Shown here in pieces: positions 1 through 11,295 of a stretch of DNA of 64,000 nucleotides. Positions within the stretch are counted from its first letter, which is position 1. Every line of letters starts with the position of its first letter. This DNA is from Euryodendron excelsum (lineage: Eukaryota; Streptophyta; Magnoliopsida; Ericales; Pentaphylacaceae). The notes under the pieces were generated by a model, which was given only the letters and a program-made list of their open reading frames with translations, ran no database searches and was not told the origin of the DNA. Location of the stretch: the NCBI GenBank assembly GCA_033060915.1, contig CM065399.1, positions 12,512,501 to 12,576,500 of the forward strand, in the 5' to 3' direction. A program made the position numbers and the translations under genes.

Positions 1-281
1 CTTTTCATGACAAGATGATTTCTAGGAAGGAGTTTAAAGTTGGTCAAAAGGTCCTTCTATACCATTCACGGCTTCGTTTGTTTCTAGGTAAGTTACGTTC
101 TCGGTGGATTGGACCTTTTGTCATTATTAATGTTTTTCCTCATGGTGTAGTTGAAATTCAAAGTTTAACCACTTCCAAATTGTTCAATCTGAATGGCCAT
201 CGACTTAAGCAATTCTATAAAGGTTTCCAAGTAGAGAATGTGGAGAAATTGGACCTTCAGGATCCGATTTATGCTGATTGA
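1..281 (+). pseudogene. Integrase C-terminal end of an Athila-like Ty3/gypsy polyprotein (partial)
   Basis: This is the tail of a retrotransposon integrase, the part that follows the catalytic core and helps bind DNA. The visible frame runs from about residue 1 of the window and ends at TGA 279-281. It contains the pattern [16 protein letters not shown], then [13 protein letters not shown] and NGHRLKQFY, which I recognise from Athila-type elements without a chromodomain. The 5' part of the gene lies outside the window. A plus-strand polypurine tract and an LTR follow, so orientation and element end agree. Whether the full gene is intact cannot be judged. Confidence 0.8.
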
Positions 282-444
282 AGAAGGAAGCATTAAGTCG
301 AGCCCATGACAATAAACAAAAGGCATTGCTTGGGAGGCAATCCGAGGAAAGTTCATTTTTCTTTTCTTATTTTCCCATTTATATAGTGATTATTTCAGCC
401 ATTTCTTTGCATTTCACTTTACATTGGGGACAATGTAAGTTTTA

Positions 445-458
445 AGTGTGGGGGAATT
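445..458 (+). other. Polypurine tract of the Athila-like element
   Basis: The run AGTGTGGGGGAATTT lies directly before the TGATGAGAATG start of the LTR. It follows the phrase TTGGGGACAATGTAAGTTTTA, common just upstream of Athila LTRs. Its role is to prime plus-strand DNA synthesis. Confidence 0.7.
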
Positions 459-623
459 TGATGAGAATGTAAATGTCATATTTTTCTTCCTTAATGTTTA
501 GTCTTTTATACTTATTTGGTGCCTAAATATACTCATTATTCTTATATTTTAATTTAAGCTGCTATGGAATGCCAAAGAAGAGAATCCTAGCTAAAAAGGA
601 CAAATTCATGCTAAATTGGATAA

Positions 624-795
624 AGCATTCGAAGGGCGTTCGAATGTTCTAAAAGTGCGTTCAAATGGTTCCAGTTGCATTCGAATGAAACGTCAAACGG
701 GTTCACGCCAAGTTCAGGTTCGAAGTGCGTTCGACGCACCGCTCGAACGGTGGTTCGGTGCATTCAAACGGTTAGAAGGGCGTTCAAATGGTTTT
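624..795 (+). repeat. TTCGAA/GTTCGAA-type short interspersed repeats in Athila U3
   Basis: About ten imperfect copies of a GCGTTCGAATG-like core occur in both orientations within 170 bases, for example at 628, 641, 676, 720, 730 and 744. They lie just upstream of the TATA box and may be protein-binding sites of the LTR promoter; that role is inference. Confidence 0.6.
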
Positions 796-819
796 ACGGA
801 TCTGCAGATTTTTGCAAGT

Positions 820-829
820 CTATAAAAGT
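820..829 (+). promoter_or_regulatory. TATA box of the Athila LTR
   Basis: CTATAAAAG at 820-828 is the only strong TATA match in the LTR. It lies about 360 bases from the LTR start, which suits a U3 promoter. Confidence 0.6.
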
Positions 830-1683
830 TGGGAATGTTTTACTTTTAGGGTTAGCATTTTTCATATTGCTTTAGGTGAAAAAAACAACAGTAAACACAC
901 GTTTTCTCTCTTCTTCTCGAACTTCTCCATTGAGTTTTCTTCATGGCCCTGCGTGACTAGACTTTGAATATTGGTCGAAGGAAACGGAAGCCTCCGAATT
1001 AAAAATAAACTATGACATCTAATTTTTTTTCATTGTTCAATTTATGCTTTGAGTATCTGATGTCCTTTTGTGTTTATTTTTATGATTGTCTCGTTTAATT
1101 ACTAGGAGGCCTACTAGTTTATTATTCGCTGCAATCTACTGCTGGGTTAGATATCAAATCTGTAATTATTTGATTCCTCTAATTTGTGAAGCAACTACGA
1201 TTTAATGATTTGCTGCATCAGGAATTATTAGATCTTCGAAAGGACGCTTGACAAAATTAAATGCAACCGCGTGTGCTTGTGTTGTTTAGTTTCATTAATC
1301 TCTTTAGTTCTTAAGGCTGCTATTGGATTAAACCTTGAGTGCTTATCTTGGGTTGTTTAATAATTAGGATTAATGAGATTGCTTGTTTTCTAATTAACTA
1401 CGATTGAGGAGAGGTAAGAAAATAGTTCCAACGGTGAATATTCAAAGTGTGAATTGATATATGCTTGCATCGATGACTAGTTATATAATTTCAATGGTGG
1501 ATGTTGACTTATACCAAGGTTTGTTGTTTTGATTGATTTCGATATTTTAATCTGAATTGTTCCTTAGTTATTTTTTTATTATTAAAATTATTTTCATTAT
1601 ACCAAACCCCCCATCCTTATTCGCGTAGCATAAAACTAGGTTAGACACTCTTCGTGGGAAAGATCGTTACTTGCACTACTACA

Positions 1684-4652
1684 TATTTATTTTTTTGGGG
1701 TATAGATTTTATTTTTGATTGCCTGCGACAGCACACCACCAAAAAATGGCTTGGAGCCACTAGGAGTGGAGCCCAGGTCTTCGCCTTACGGCCCAAGCTG
1801 AATCAAATCTTCAGAATCATTGCTATACTTGGGTGGCACCATTAGGGGCGATGCCTAGCCAAAAGAAGGGCGCCACCTCCTAAAAAGTTTGCCTACAAAT
1901 ACAGACCACCCCCAGTGTATTCCCGGTCTAAAAAATTACAAAGCAATGCTGCCTCTCATAAGACAGCCCTTGAAATCCTCCAAAAACCCTAGTTCTCTTC
2001 AATATTTTAACCCCTTAGCCCCATACACTCAAACCCTAACCTATAGTCTTCAAAACCCTAGCCTCTTACACTCATCAAAGGCTGCCTCTAGTCATTAAAG
2101 CCATTGAAGACCTCTTGAAGTTTGAGCAAGTCCCCCATTGAAGCATTCAAGCTAACAAGAAGACAACATAGGGTTCTATTTACTTTTTTGCATTCCCCAG
2201 TCCTTCTCTTCTCCCTCCTGGTCAACTTGGACTATTCCTATATTTCAATCCCATCTCCAAACCCTCTCTTCTTGCATGCCTGAAACAAGAGGATTTTGTT
2301 CCATGCCTAAGGGAAGCTTTGGGGAGATCACCATGTCGGGGATCTTCCTTTAGCCTAACCAATCATGGTATGGTCTTAAGGCCCCTTGCAATGTAGTGAA
2401 ACCTTCAACTTTGTATGTTCACGATCCCTATGCATTATACTTTTCATGTTCATACGTTGTTCTTATTTTCAAACTCACAATCCTAGGGTGATTCTAACCT
2501 CCTCATGGTTAGAGTTTCCCTAGAAAAGTGACATATTCAAAGTGACTGGCTTTCAAGCCGTAGTTTGTTTTTAAAATCACAACCCTAATGTAATTCTAGC
2601 CTTTTATGGGTAGGGTAGCTTTAGGGAAGTGGCATATTCAAAGAGGCCTCCAAAAGTCACAATAAGGTTTTAAGCCCTAAAACACCTCTCTCAAAACCCA
2701 TTCTTTTTAAAACCTCCTTAAAATTTCATGTTCAAATGTTTTTTCCAAATTGGTCTAAAAGTTGCTTTACTAAAGCCCTAGGAATCTATGTCTTAGGAAG
2801 TCCCGTCTTGTCACTTAAACTTCATTCTTACATCCTTGCATACGTTGCATCGAAATGTTTTTCACAATCCTTGTTGCATTATATTTTTAAAATGTGCATA
2901 ACTTCCTTGAGTTGTTTAAAAAAAAAAAAAAAAACATCACGTAAAATCATAGATTTCTCAAACACTTCCACTTTGGAAACAAAATTGAATTTCTCCAATT
3001 TAGATGTAAAATCAAATATTCCATTTTGGAAACCAAATCAAATCTTCTATTTTTTAAAACAAAATCAAATCTTTCTTTTTTGAAAACCAAATTCATCCTT
3101 CTAATTTTGGAAACAAATCAAATCTTCTCCTTTTGGAAACTAAATCAAATCATCTATTTTTAGAAATAAAATCCAATCCTCTATTTTAGGAAACAAAATC
3201 AAATATTCTACTTTTGGAAACAAACTTAAAACCTTCCTTTTTCAAAACTTTCCTAAAATAAAACCTTCCTTTTTCAAAACTTTCCTAAAATGAAACTTCC
3301 CTAAAATGAAACTTTTCTTTTTCAAAACTTTCTTAAAATAAAACATTCCTTTCAAAACTTTTAAAAAATGAAACTCTCCTTTTTCAACTAAAAATCATAC
3401 CTCTCCACATTGAATCAAATCAAATATTTTCAAAATCATCCTTCCTAAACCCTAGGTTGTCCAACCTTAGGCCAAGCAAACCCTAAGTCGGTCCAACCCT
3501 AAGTCAATCTATCCCTTGGCTACCTTAGCCCTAGTTTGCCCAACTAAGATTAGGAGGCATCTAGATTGTATCTCTAGGACCCTTTTTCAAACCCCAACAC
3601 CACTCGAAGAGGTTTTAAAAAACTCTTTCAAACTTGTCTCAATCCAAAATGGGTAGACACTTACTATCTTTCAAAAACTATTTCTAAAATGAATTCAAAA
3701 ACTCACAACCCTAAGGCGATCCTAACCCTTTCTTGGTTAGGATTTCCTAGGGAAGGTGATACATCAAATGAAACCTATAAAGTTCATATTAGGGTTTCAA
3801 ACCCTAAATGTTTTACAAAACCTTTTCCAAAAACTATTTTCAAACACTCTTGACGCAATCCTAAACATTCCTGTGGTTAGGGTTACTCAAGGTAAAATGA
3901 GATATCAAACCCTAAAGGAGCTTAGTTCCTTTTTCTAAACTATTTTCCAAAACTCATGGCCTTAAAGGAGCTTAGTTCTCAATTAATTAATCTTTCAAAG
4001 GCAATGAAACATCAAAAAACATTTCATAAGGTATATAAAAAGTAATTTTCAAAAACTATTTTGAGACAAGTTCACAAAAGGTTTCAAAATCCAATCTCAA
4101 CTTTCACCTAAACTCTCTATCAAATTGAACCAAGCATCATTCTTTCCAAAAGTGATGATAAACCCCTTTCCAAAATCTTCTCAAGGTGGACACAAATGGA
4201 CATTTAGGAACCAGAGATCTAAGTGAGTGAAACCTAAGGTGAATGGACATGTATGTACACTAGGGTACGGTAGGGTGATAGCCTTTGATCATCTTTCATA
4301 CACATAACCAACCCCCGAACCTAGAGTCACAGTTTTCAAAGACCAAAATGGAGTCATTTTCTAAAAGGGCTTAAACATTCTCTAAAGGTTGCCAACCAAC
4401 CTGTTTTTCTAAAAACCCTCTCTTGAGTAAGTTTTCCAAAACACCTTTTCAAAAACCCTAAGTTTAGTCTTTAGGCTTTACTTAACTTTGGATAACCTAA
4501 CACATCTTTAACCATGTTAGGTGGTGACTCCAAACCTTCTTTAAAAAAGCCTTTAATCAAATCAATTTCAAGTTCAAACCTTATCACACTCATCCTCTTT
4601 GGAGGGTGAGTTCTATCAAACAGACTCGGGGCCAAAAAAATGGGGCGTGACA
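1684..4652 (+). mobile_element. Partial LTR of an older Tat-family element (old LTR-A)
   Basis: This stretch aligns by eye with 27600-30270 plus 45410-45694 and more distantly with the Ogre LTRs. It has degenerate GGCGCC blocks (about 1740-1885), a TATA-like CCTACAAATACAG near 1892, then a long G-poor leader rich in AAAACTTTCC motifs (about 2900-3450). It ends in GGGGCGTGACA at 4652, matching the LTR ending GGGCGCGACA. The beginning is missing at the Athila junction. No credible gene is present. Confidence 0.75.
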
Positions 4653-5740
4653 CCCCCTCAGCTGCAAGAAGTCGAACTTGCCCCTGAATGCCTCCAAGAC
4701 GTTCATCGCCCTCAAAAGCAAGAGCTTGAAGAAGTTAATCTCTCCCCTCCTAAAGAACCTGCCCGTCCTATCTTCATCTATAAAGATCTCCCCACCAAAC
4801 AATGAGAAGCCCTCCTTAACGTGATCAGGCAACACCTAGATGTCTTTGCTTGGAATTATAGCAAAATGCCTAGTTTGGACCCATACTTACCATGCACTGA
4901 TTAAACATCATGCCATCTGCCCAACCCATCAAGCAAGGGACGCAATTTTGTAAGCCTGAAATAGAGCTTAGCATTAAAGATGACGTGGTTAAACTCTTGG
5001 ATGATGGCTTCACTAAGCCGATCCAACACCCATCCTGGCTATCCAGCATAGGTCCCATCATAAAAAAGAATGGCCAGATTGGGTATGTATTAACTTTGGA
5101 GATCTCAATAAGGCCTACCCCAAAGATGAGTTCCCTTTCCCAAGTATTAACACGCTGATTGATGCTACAACTCGCCATCATATGTTCTCTTTTATGGATA
5201 GGTTTAGTGGGTATAATCAGGTCAAGATAACACCAGAGGATGCCTCCAAGACAGCTTTTCATACCCTTATTGGCAATTTCTTCTACACCATCATGTCTTT
5301 TGGCCTCAAGAATGCATGTGACAGTTACCAGCGAGCTATGATGGCGATCTTCCATGACATGTTCCACATAGTAGTAGAATGTTACATTGACGGTCTTGTA
5401 GTTAAATCCAAGCCAGAAGGAAACCACCTAAAAGATCTCCTATGCGTCTTCGACTGATGTCGCAAATATCACCTCCGCATGAGCCCCCTTAAATGTGCAT
5501 TCGGAGTTACAATAGGGAACTTCTTAGGGTGCATCATTCACCACCATGACATTGATCATGACCTAGTAAAAGTTCTGGTTGTTCACAATATGTCTTGCCT
5601 CGCGAACCAAGACAATCTTTGTACATTCTTGAGGTGTGCCTCTTACTTCAAAGGGTTCATCCTAGCTATGTTAAAGATCACTCAACCTTTTAGTTCCCTC
5701 CCCAAGAAGGATGTTCCTTATGAATGGCCCACTTGAAGCT
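4653..5740 (+). pseudogene. Reverse transcriptase fragment of the older Tat family (copy A), inactive
   Basis: Coding remnant of a Tat-type RT on the plus strand, in several frames. Recognisable blocks are the pre-RT segment with DVFAWNYSKMPSLDP, the GFTKPIQHPSWLSSI region, MFSFMDRFSGYNQVKI, the palm region around YIDGLVVKSK (about 5387-5416), and LKCAFGVTIGNFLG. The usual catalytic YVDD or YIDD is YIDG here. Stops and frameshifts occur throughout (for example TGA near 5456), and the fragment stops at a KKDVPYEW motif. Everything from the primer site through gag and pro is missing between the LTR end and this fragment, and RNase H and integrase are missing after it. The protein is clearly distinct from the Ogre RT in the same window. 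Confidence 0.8.
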
Positions 5741-6311
5741 AAATGACCAAAATGCCCCTAAAGTATCATTCCAGTCCTATTCAATCCAGCACACTCTTTA
5801 AGAGTATATCTAAGTTCTCAGAACGATAAGTCTACCCCTCCCAAAATTGTCTCAAACAATCCGGCATGCTTAGAATGCCATTCGAACAAATTATTGACCC
5901 ATTCCAGTGATTCCTAGTCAAAATGACCATTTTACCCCTAGGTGCCCCAATCATCCTTGTTAGCCACACCGACTTTAGGTATCAAACTGGTAAACCTCCA
6001 GGTCACTCCCACGAGTATCCCTAACCTCCAAACCCATTTTTGTGTTTTTCAATCAAAATGATCATTTTGCCCCTAGTGGGCCGGTCATCTCATTCAACCA
6101 TGCCAATCCTGGGTATCAAACCAGTAATCCCTTAGGACACTCTTAATAGTGTTCCCGACCTTTGAATACCATCCTAGTCGACTTTGGACCAATTTCGGTG
6201 TTTCCCGAGTCAAATGACTGTTTTACCCTTAGTGGGCCAATCATCTTTTTCAATCACACCAGCTCTAGGTATTAAACTGATGGATCCCTGGGGCATCCCC
6301 ATGAGTGTCCC
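5741..6311 (+). mobile_element. 5' part of old Tat LTR-B (interrupted by Ogre-1)
   Basis: The stretch contains three degenerate copies of the U3 unit with AAAATGACCATTTTGCCCC and CAAACTGGTAA motifs, on the plus strand. It begins abruptly after the RT fragment, so the first part of the LTR is lost. It stops at 6311, where Ogre-1 starts, and resumes at 27385. Confidence 0.7.
6307..6311. repeat. Target-site duplication of Ogre-1, left (GTCCC)
   Basis: GTCCC before the TGTCGCGCCC end at 6312 is repeated exactly at 27380-27384 after the other end. Confidence 0.9.
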
Positions 6312-6849
6312 TGTCGCGCCCAGATTTTTTGCACTCGAGGAATACTCACCCAAGCGGGAAAAATGTTGTACTCTCTCGTTAGAACTCACCCTCCTAAAAG
6401 AATGAGTGCGACTAGGTTTGAATTGAAAATTGATTTGAATAAAGGGCTTTTGAAAAAGATTCGGAGTCGCCACCTAACTTGATTAAGGTGAGTTAGGTCA
6501 CCTAAAAACTAAGCATAGTCCGAAAACTACACTTACGGTTTTTGAAAAAACGATTTGAAAATATTTTCTCGAGAGAGGGTTTTTAAGAAAACAGGTTGTT
6601 TGGCAACCTTTTGGAAAACATTTAGCCCTTTTTTGAAAAATAACTCCTTTTGGTATTTGAAAACAGTGATCCTAGGTTCGGAGGTTGGTTACGTGTAGGG
6701 AAGATGCACTAAGCTATCACCCTACCCCGCCCTTTCGGTACCTACATGTCAATCTACCCTAAATTCACCTATGAGAGTCTTTAATTAACTATAATTCAAC
6801 CCTATTTACTTTGAAAAAGAATGTTTGAAAACTAATTTAGTATGATGCA

Positions 6850-8700
6850 CGATATGCCAGTGCAATAGAAAAGAATTGAATAATAGATTTGGAAAGCGAT
6901 TGATTTAATTTGAAAATAGATTTAAAGAGATAGAATTGAAATTGAAAAGTTTAAAAATTTGGAAATAGAAATTTTGAAATTGGAATTTTAGATTTGAAAA
7001 GATTTTGAAAACCGCACCCATGAGGGTGGAATTGAAAGTTTGAAAGGCATTGTGACCGCACCTATGAAGGTTGCCTACGTATCCCTTTGGGGGAATCAGG
7101 TCAGTCGTAGTTCGGACCGGAGTCCGATTGAAAATAGAAGGTTGGATTGAAGAAAGAAATTGAATTGGACATTGAATTTGATTTGAAATTAGAAAAGGAG
7201 ATTTGAAATTGGAATGAAGAGGATTGGACTTGCTTTGGAAAGATTGATTTGGACTTGTTTTGGAAAAGGGAAGGTTTAAGAAAACCTAGACTTAGGAAAG
7301 AGAAGAATCCTAGGAAAGATTTGACTTGGCTTGGAAGATTTGGAAAGATTGGATTTTAGGAGATGTTTGAAGTAGGAAAGGTCCGATTTAGGAAAGTTTC
7401 GAATTAGGAAAGTTTCATTTTTGGAAAGTTTTGAAATTAGGAAAGTTTGGAATTTAAGAAAGTTTCGAAATTGGAAAGTTTTGAAAATTGGAAAGTTTTG
7501 AAAATAGGAAGTTTTGAAATAGGGAAGTTTTGAGAGTAGGGAAGTTTTGAAAATAGGAAAGTTTTGAATTTGGAAAGATGATGAAGTTTTGGAAAGATTT
7601 AGAATTTAGAAAGCTTGGAAGTTTAGAAAGATTTAACTTAAGAAAGTTTCAAATTTAGAAAGTTTTGAATTTAGGATACTTTGGATTTGAAAAGATTTGA
7701 AATTTGGAAAGTTTAGGATTTAGAAAGTTTTAGAGTTTAGAAAGATTTAAGATTTTAGAAAGTCTTGAAATTAAGAAAGGTTTGAATTTAGGAAAGGTTT
7801 AAAAGCTTGAATTTAGAAAGCTAAGATTTGGAAAGGGGGTTGAATTAGGAAAAGGTTGAATTAAGAAAGATTTTTATGTTCAAGTTTTGGAAACTTAAGA
7901 TTTAGGAAAATGGAAGATGAGGAATGATTTGAATTAGGAAAGAGTTGGATTTTAAAATTTAAGGAGAGGTTTAAAGTTTAAACTTAGGAAACTTATGGTT
8001 TAGGTAGGTAGGAAATTAGGAAGGTTTGGATTAGGAAGGGATTGGATTTGGTTTCTAAAAGAAAAATGTTGGATTTTATTTCCAAAAACGGAGGACGGGA
8101 TCTAGTTTCCTAAACGGGGAGATTGGATTTGGGAAGGATTTGAAAAGGGAGATTCTAGAAACCCTAGTTTTGGAAGTGTGGAATTTTAACGTAGAAAAGA
8201 GGTTTTGGAAACATGTATAGTTCGGATATGAAAACAAGAGGTTTTGGAAACCTAGGTTTGGGGCAAAGTTTGAAAATCATGTTTTTGGAAAGAAAATTAG
8301 GGTTTCCTAATTGTGGGCTCTAAGGCTTGACTTGGGCTCTAAGAAAAAGGGATTTTTAGAAAGTGCGTTTTTGGAAACGAAGGTTTTGGAAGGAAAATCT
8401 AGAGGAGAATTTCTAGAAGGAAGATTTTAGAAAAGAGAGTTTTTGGAAAGATTTTTAGGAGAGATTTTTTTTAGGAAAGTGAATCTAGGGAGTGATTTTA
8501 GAAAGTGAATTTTGAGGAAAAGATTTTGGAGAGGAGTTGAAAAAGAGAGTTTTGAAAAATAGATTTTGGAAGGGAGTTTTTGAAAACAATTTTGGAGAGG
8601 AGAGTTTTAGGAAAGTATGTTGAAAAAGAGATTTTTAGGAAGAGATTTTTGAAAAGAGAGAGTTTTTAGAAAGATTAAAAACATCTCACTTTCCTAAAGC
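6850..8700 (-). repeat. G-depleted degenerate repeat tract in R/U5 of the 3' LTR
   Basis: On the plus strand this is almost C-free, with endless variants of GGAAAGTTTTGAAATTA; in the element RNA it would be almost G-free. It has no fixed period. The same tract recurs at 22900-24730 and in the solo LTR at 32810-34880. Confidence 0.8.
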
Positions 8701-9558
8701 AATTCTAGCCATAAGAGGACTAGAACCACTTTAAGAAAGTGGTTTTGAAAACAAGGTTTGAAAATATAGACCAAAAGGCCACTTTTAATATAACACTTTC
8801 CTAAAGCAACCCTAGCCATGGAAAGGCTAGAATCACCCTAGAATTGTGGTTTTGAAAACAAGTTTTTTTGAAAAAGAGATTTGGATGCAATTTTGAAAAC
8901 AAGTTTAAAAACGTTTTGAAAAACAACTTTGAAAACGGTTTTTGGAAGATGCAAGACTATGATATGCACAATGCAATTTGGGGGTTGTGAACATACAAGG
9001 CTAAGGCTTCACCACATAATCAAGGGGGCTGGACTCACGTGGTCTCTGGTTAGAGTAGAAGAAAGCCCCCGACACGGTGACTCTCCAATAGTCCAATCCT
9101 ACACATGGACCGAGAATCCCCTTGTTTCAAGCATGCAAAGAAAGGGCGGGAAAGAGATGGGGGATTAAAATAGAGAAAACCCAAGTGGGTTGGAGAGAGA
9201 AGAGAGAGGGGGGAAGTGCGGAAATTTAAATAGGGAGCCTACCGTATGTCTTGTTTATTTTGCGCGCCGTGCTGTCTTCGGTCTTCGGTCTTTGTCTTGA
9301 TCTTCACCCTCAGTCTTCAAGAGTTGTCTTCAAGCTTTAGATGACAGCTCTTCAACTCTTTGAAGGTGGTTTGAAGGCTAGTGTATGAGTGTATAGAGGT
9401 GTATAGGGATGTATAGGAGGCTTGGGTTTAGTGTAGGGTGGCTAGGGTTTGGGAAAACCTAGGGAGGCTAGGGTTTTGAAGGTGCTCGAGCTCTGTATAT
9501 CGAAATATAGGATTTTTAGGTTAAGTTTGCAGACCCTTTTCACATTGAACGAGGCTCT

Positions 9559-9570
9559 GTATTTATAGAG
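9559..9570 (-). promoter_or_regulatory. TATA box of Ogre-1 3' LTR
   Basis: TGTATTTATAGA on the plus strand reads TCTATAAATACA in element orientation. The same motif is in the other Ogre LTRs, about 1.7 kb from the LTR start. Confidence 0.7.
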
Positions 9571-9584
9571 GGAAGACAAACCTG

Positions 9585-9685
9585 GCGCCTGTTGTAGTGG
9601 CGCCAGGCCAAATTCTACACTGGCGCCACTAGAAGTGGCGCCAGGCCATTTTTTGGCTTGGCGCCACTACTAGTGGCGCCAGCCA
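9585..9685. repeat. GGCGCC palindrome cluster upstream of the TATA box (3' LTR)
   Basis: Three inverted units lie in about 100 bases. The one at 9660-9680 is a perfect palindrome with 10-base arms around a single centre base (GGCGCCACTA-C-TAGTGGCGCC); a neighbour has 9-base arms around AGA (9622-9642). Confidence 0.85.
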
Positions 9686-9779
9686 ATTAGGAAAGATTTA
9701 AGGTCGGCAAGCAACGTATCTTTGACTAGATTTGGGTGCCTGTACTAGTGACTACGATGTAAACTTTAGCCTAGCTTCA

Positions 9780-10480
9780 ATAGGAGTGACTCCGGAAAGT
9801 CCAAGAATGATTTGAAGGAGCCGGGAATGACCCGGAAGGCCAGAAGGGAGGAGGAACACTTAAAACAGTGTCCTGGAGGTATTTGACTTGGAAAGTGAGG
9901 ATAAGGTGGGTCGGAAAGGTTGACCGGGCCTTTAGGGGCAAAACGGTCAATCGGGCCGAAAAACTGCCGAGGCGAACCCGGATTATCCTGGAAAAAGACT
10001 TGGGATCTGGAAACATTATTTAGAATGTTCCCATAGGTTGCCGGTTTGATTCCCAGAGCCGGCGTGGTCGGAAAAGGAGACCGGCCCACTAGGGGCAAAA
10101 CGGTCATTTTGTACCGAGTTTGCCGAAACTGACTCGGAATGATCCGGAAAGTTAAAGGAAGGTTGAGAATACTCTAAAAAGTATTCTCGGGACATTATCG
10201 GTTTGATACCCAAAGCCGGTGTGGTCAAAGAAGGAGACCGGCCTTCCAAGGGCAAAACGGTCATTTTGTACCGGGTTGGTCGGAATTGACTCAGAATGAT
10301 CCGAAAAGGTAAAGGAAGGTTGAGAATACTCTAAAAAGTATTCTCGGGACATTACCGGTTTGATACCCTGAGCCGGTGTGGTTCTCGGGGCATTCAGATG
10401 CCTAGGGGCAAAATAGTCATCTTGACCGGAAAGTCTCGGAAAAGGTCCTAAGGGTAGTTTGGTCATTTTCCACCGAAGTG
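9780..10480 (-). repeat. 155-160-bp U3 tandem repeat units
   Basis: Each unit carries GGGGCAAAACGGTCATTTTG, the pair ACCGG...CCGGT around a TTTGATACCC core, and TGACTCGGAATGATCCGG. Marker copies start near 9938, 10091, 10248 and 10402. Confidence 0.8.
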
Positions 10481-10504
10481 GGCTAACATCCATTAGTGTT
10501 GACC

Positions 10505-10830
10505 TAGGTTTTGAGTGTTTCCGCCACTCTCACGGTATGAGTATTTCCGCTACTCGGATGGGGTTTGATGATTTGTGAGTATTTCCGCTACTCGGACGGG
10601 GTTGATGATTTGGGAGTATTTCCGCTACTTGAACGGGGTTGAGTATTTCCGCTACTCTAACGGGTTTGTGAGTATTTCCGCTACTCTAACGGTTCTGTGA
10701 GTATTTCCGCTACTCTAACGGTTTTGTGAGTATTTCCGCTACTCTAACGGTTCTGTGAGTATTTCCGCTACTCTAACAGTTTTGTGAGTGTTTCCGCCAC
10801 TCTAACGGTTTTGTGAGTAGTTTTGCTACT
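10505..10830 (-). repeat. 31-32-bp tandem repeat GTGAGTATTTCCGCTACTCTAACGG
   Basis: About nine head-to-tail copies with point variants. The pair GAGTA...TACTC inside each unit can pair. The array is nearly absent from the solo LTR. Confidence 0.85.
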
Positions 10831-10842
10831 TGGACCGTCTCG

Positions 10843-11080
10843 AGGAATAAACTGTCTCGAGAGTGGGACTGGAAGGGGTCTTACCGTCTCCAAAGAGACG
10901 TGCCTGGATTGGAGCTGTCTCGAGGAATAAAGTGTCTCGAGAGTGGGATTGGAAAGGGGTCTTACCGTCTCCGAAGAGACATGCCTGGGTTTTGAGTGTT
11001 TTCGCCACTCTAACGGTTCTGTGAGTAGTTTTGCTACTCGGACCGTCTCGAGAAATAAACTGTCTCGAGAGAGGGATTGG
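10843..11080 (-). repeat. 81-bp hairpin repeat units of U3
   Basis: About two full units and one partial unit. Each has two CTCGAG-type palindromes around AATAAACTG and an inverted repeat CGTCTC...GAGACG. The same units are at 26870-27170, 30530-30950, 47800-48070 and 62400-63010. Confidence 0.85.
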
Positions 11081-11280
11081 AATTGGAATAAGAAAGGACA
11101 ACGCCCCTAAGGGCATTTTGGTCATTTTGCCTCTGTTTGGGCCTGACAGGCCCGCGAAGCAATGGAAAGACGGAATTTGGACCTAGAGGGTTGGATTTGA
11201 TAGGAATATGCCCAAAATGACTTGAAAACAAGTCTGGACGGAGTGTAGACTACCGAGCGGTCAAAAATGGGGTGCTTACA

Positions 11281-11295
11281 GCTGCCCCTCTTTTT
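11281..11295 (-). other. Polypurine tract of Ogre-1
   Basis: In element orientation AAAAAGAGGGGCAGC directly precedes the TGTAAGC start of the 3' LTR. The same tract is at 62180-62194 in Ogre-2. Confidence 0.85.

Larger units (their letters stand above)
459..1683 (+). mobile_element. 3' LTR of an Athila-like retrotransposon
   Basis: The LTR starts TGATGAGAATG right after the polypurine tract. It ends near GGAAAGATCGTTACTTGCACTACTACA, a familiar Athila LTR ending, giving about 1.2 kb with TG...CA ends. It holds a TATA box at 821 preceded by a dense cluster of TTCGAA-containing motifs. The old Tat LTR begins directly after it, so Athila was inserted into, or joined to, that LTR. The 5' LTR is outside the window, so the target duplication cannot be tested. 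Confidence 0.75.
6312..11280 (-). mobile_element. 3' LTR of Ogre-1
   Basis: 4969 bp, in element orientation TGTAAGCACCCC...GGGCGCGACA. In element order it contains two 81-bp hairpin units and CCGCTACTC repeats (about 11080-10500), three to four units of the 155-160-bp U3 repeat (about 10480-9780), GGCGCC palindromes (9690-9590), a TATA box (9559-9569), then a very long G-poor leader (about 8700-6850). The long open frames seen on it are by-products of the repeats, not genes. Confidence 0.9.

Noticed and set aside
9000..9180. Conserved open frame of 79 codons at 8929-9168 and 24963-25202
   Set aside because: Present in both LTRs only because the LTRs are nearly identical; on the antisense strand of the element, with no domain and no matching frame in the solo LTR.
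6312..11280. Direct-repeat arrays as a possible CRISPR or satellite
   Set aside because: The repeats are head-to-tail without unique spacers and lie inside LTR U3 regions of a plant element.
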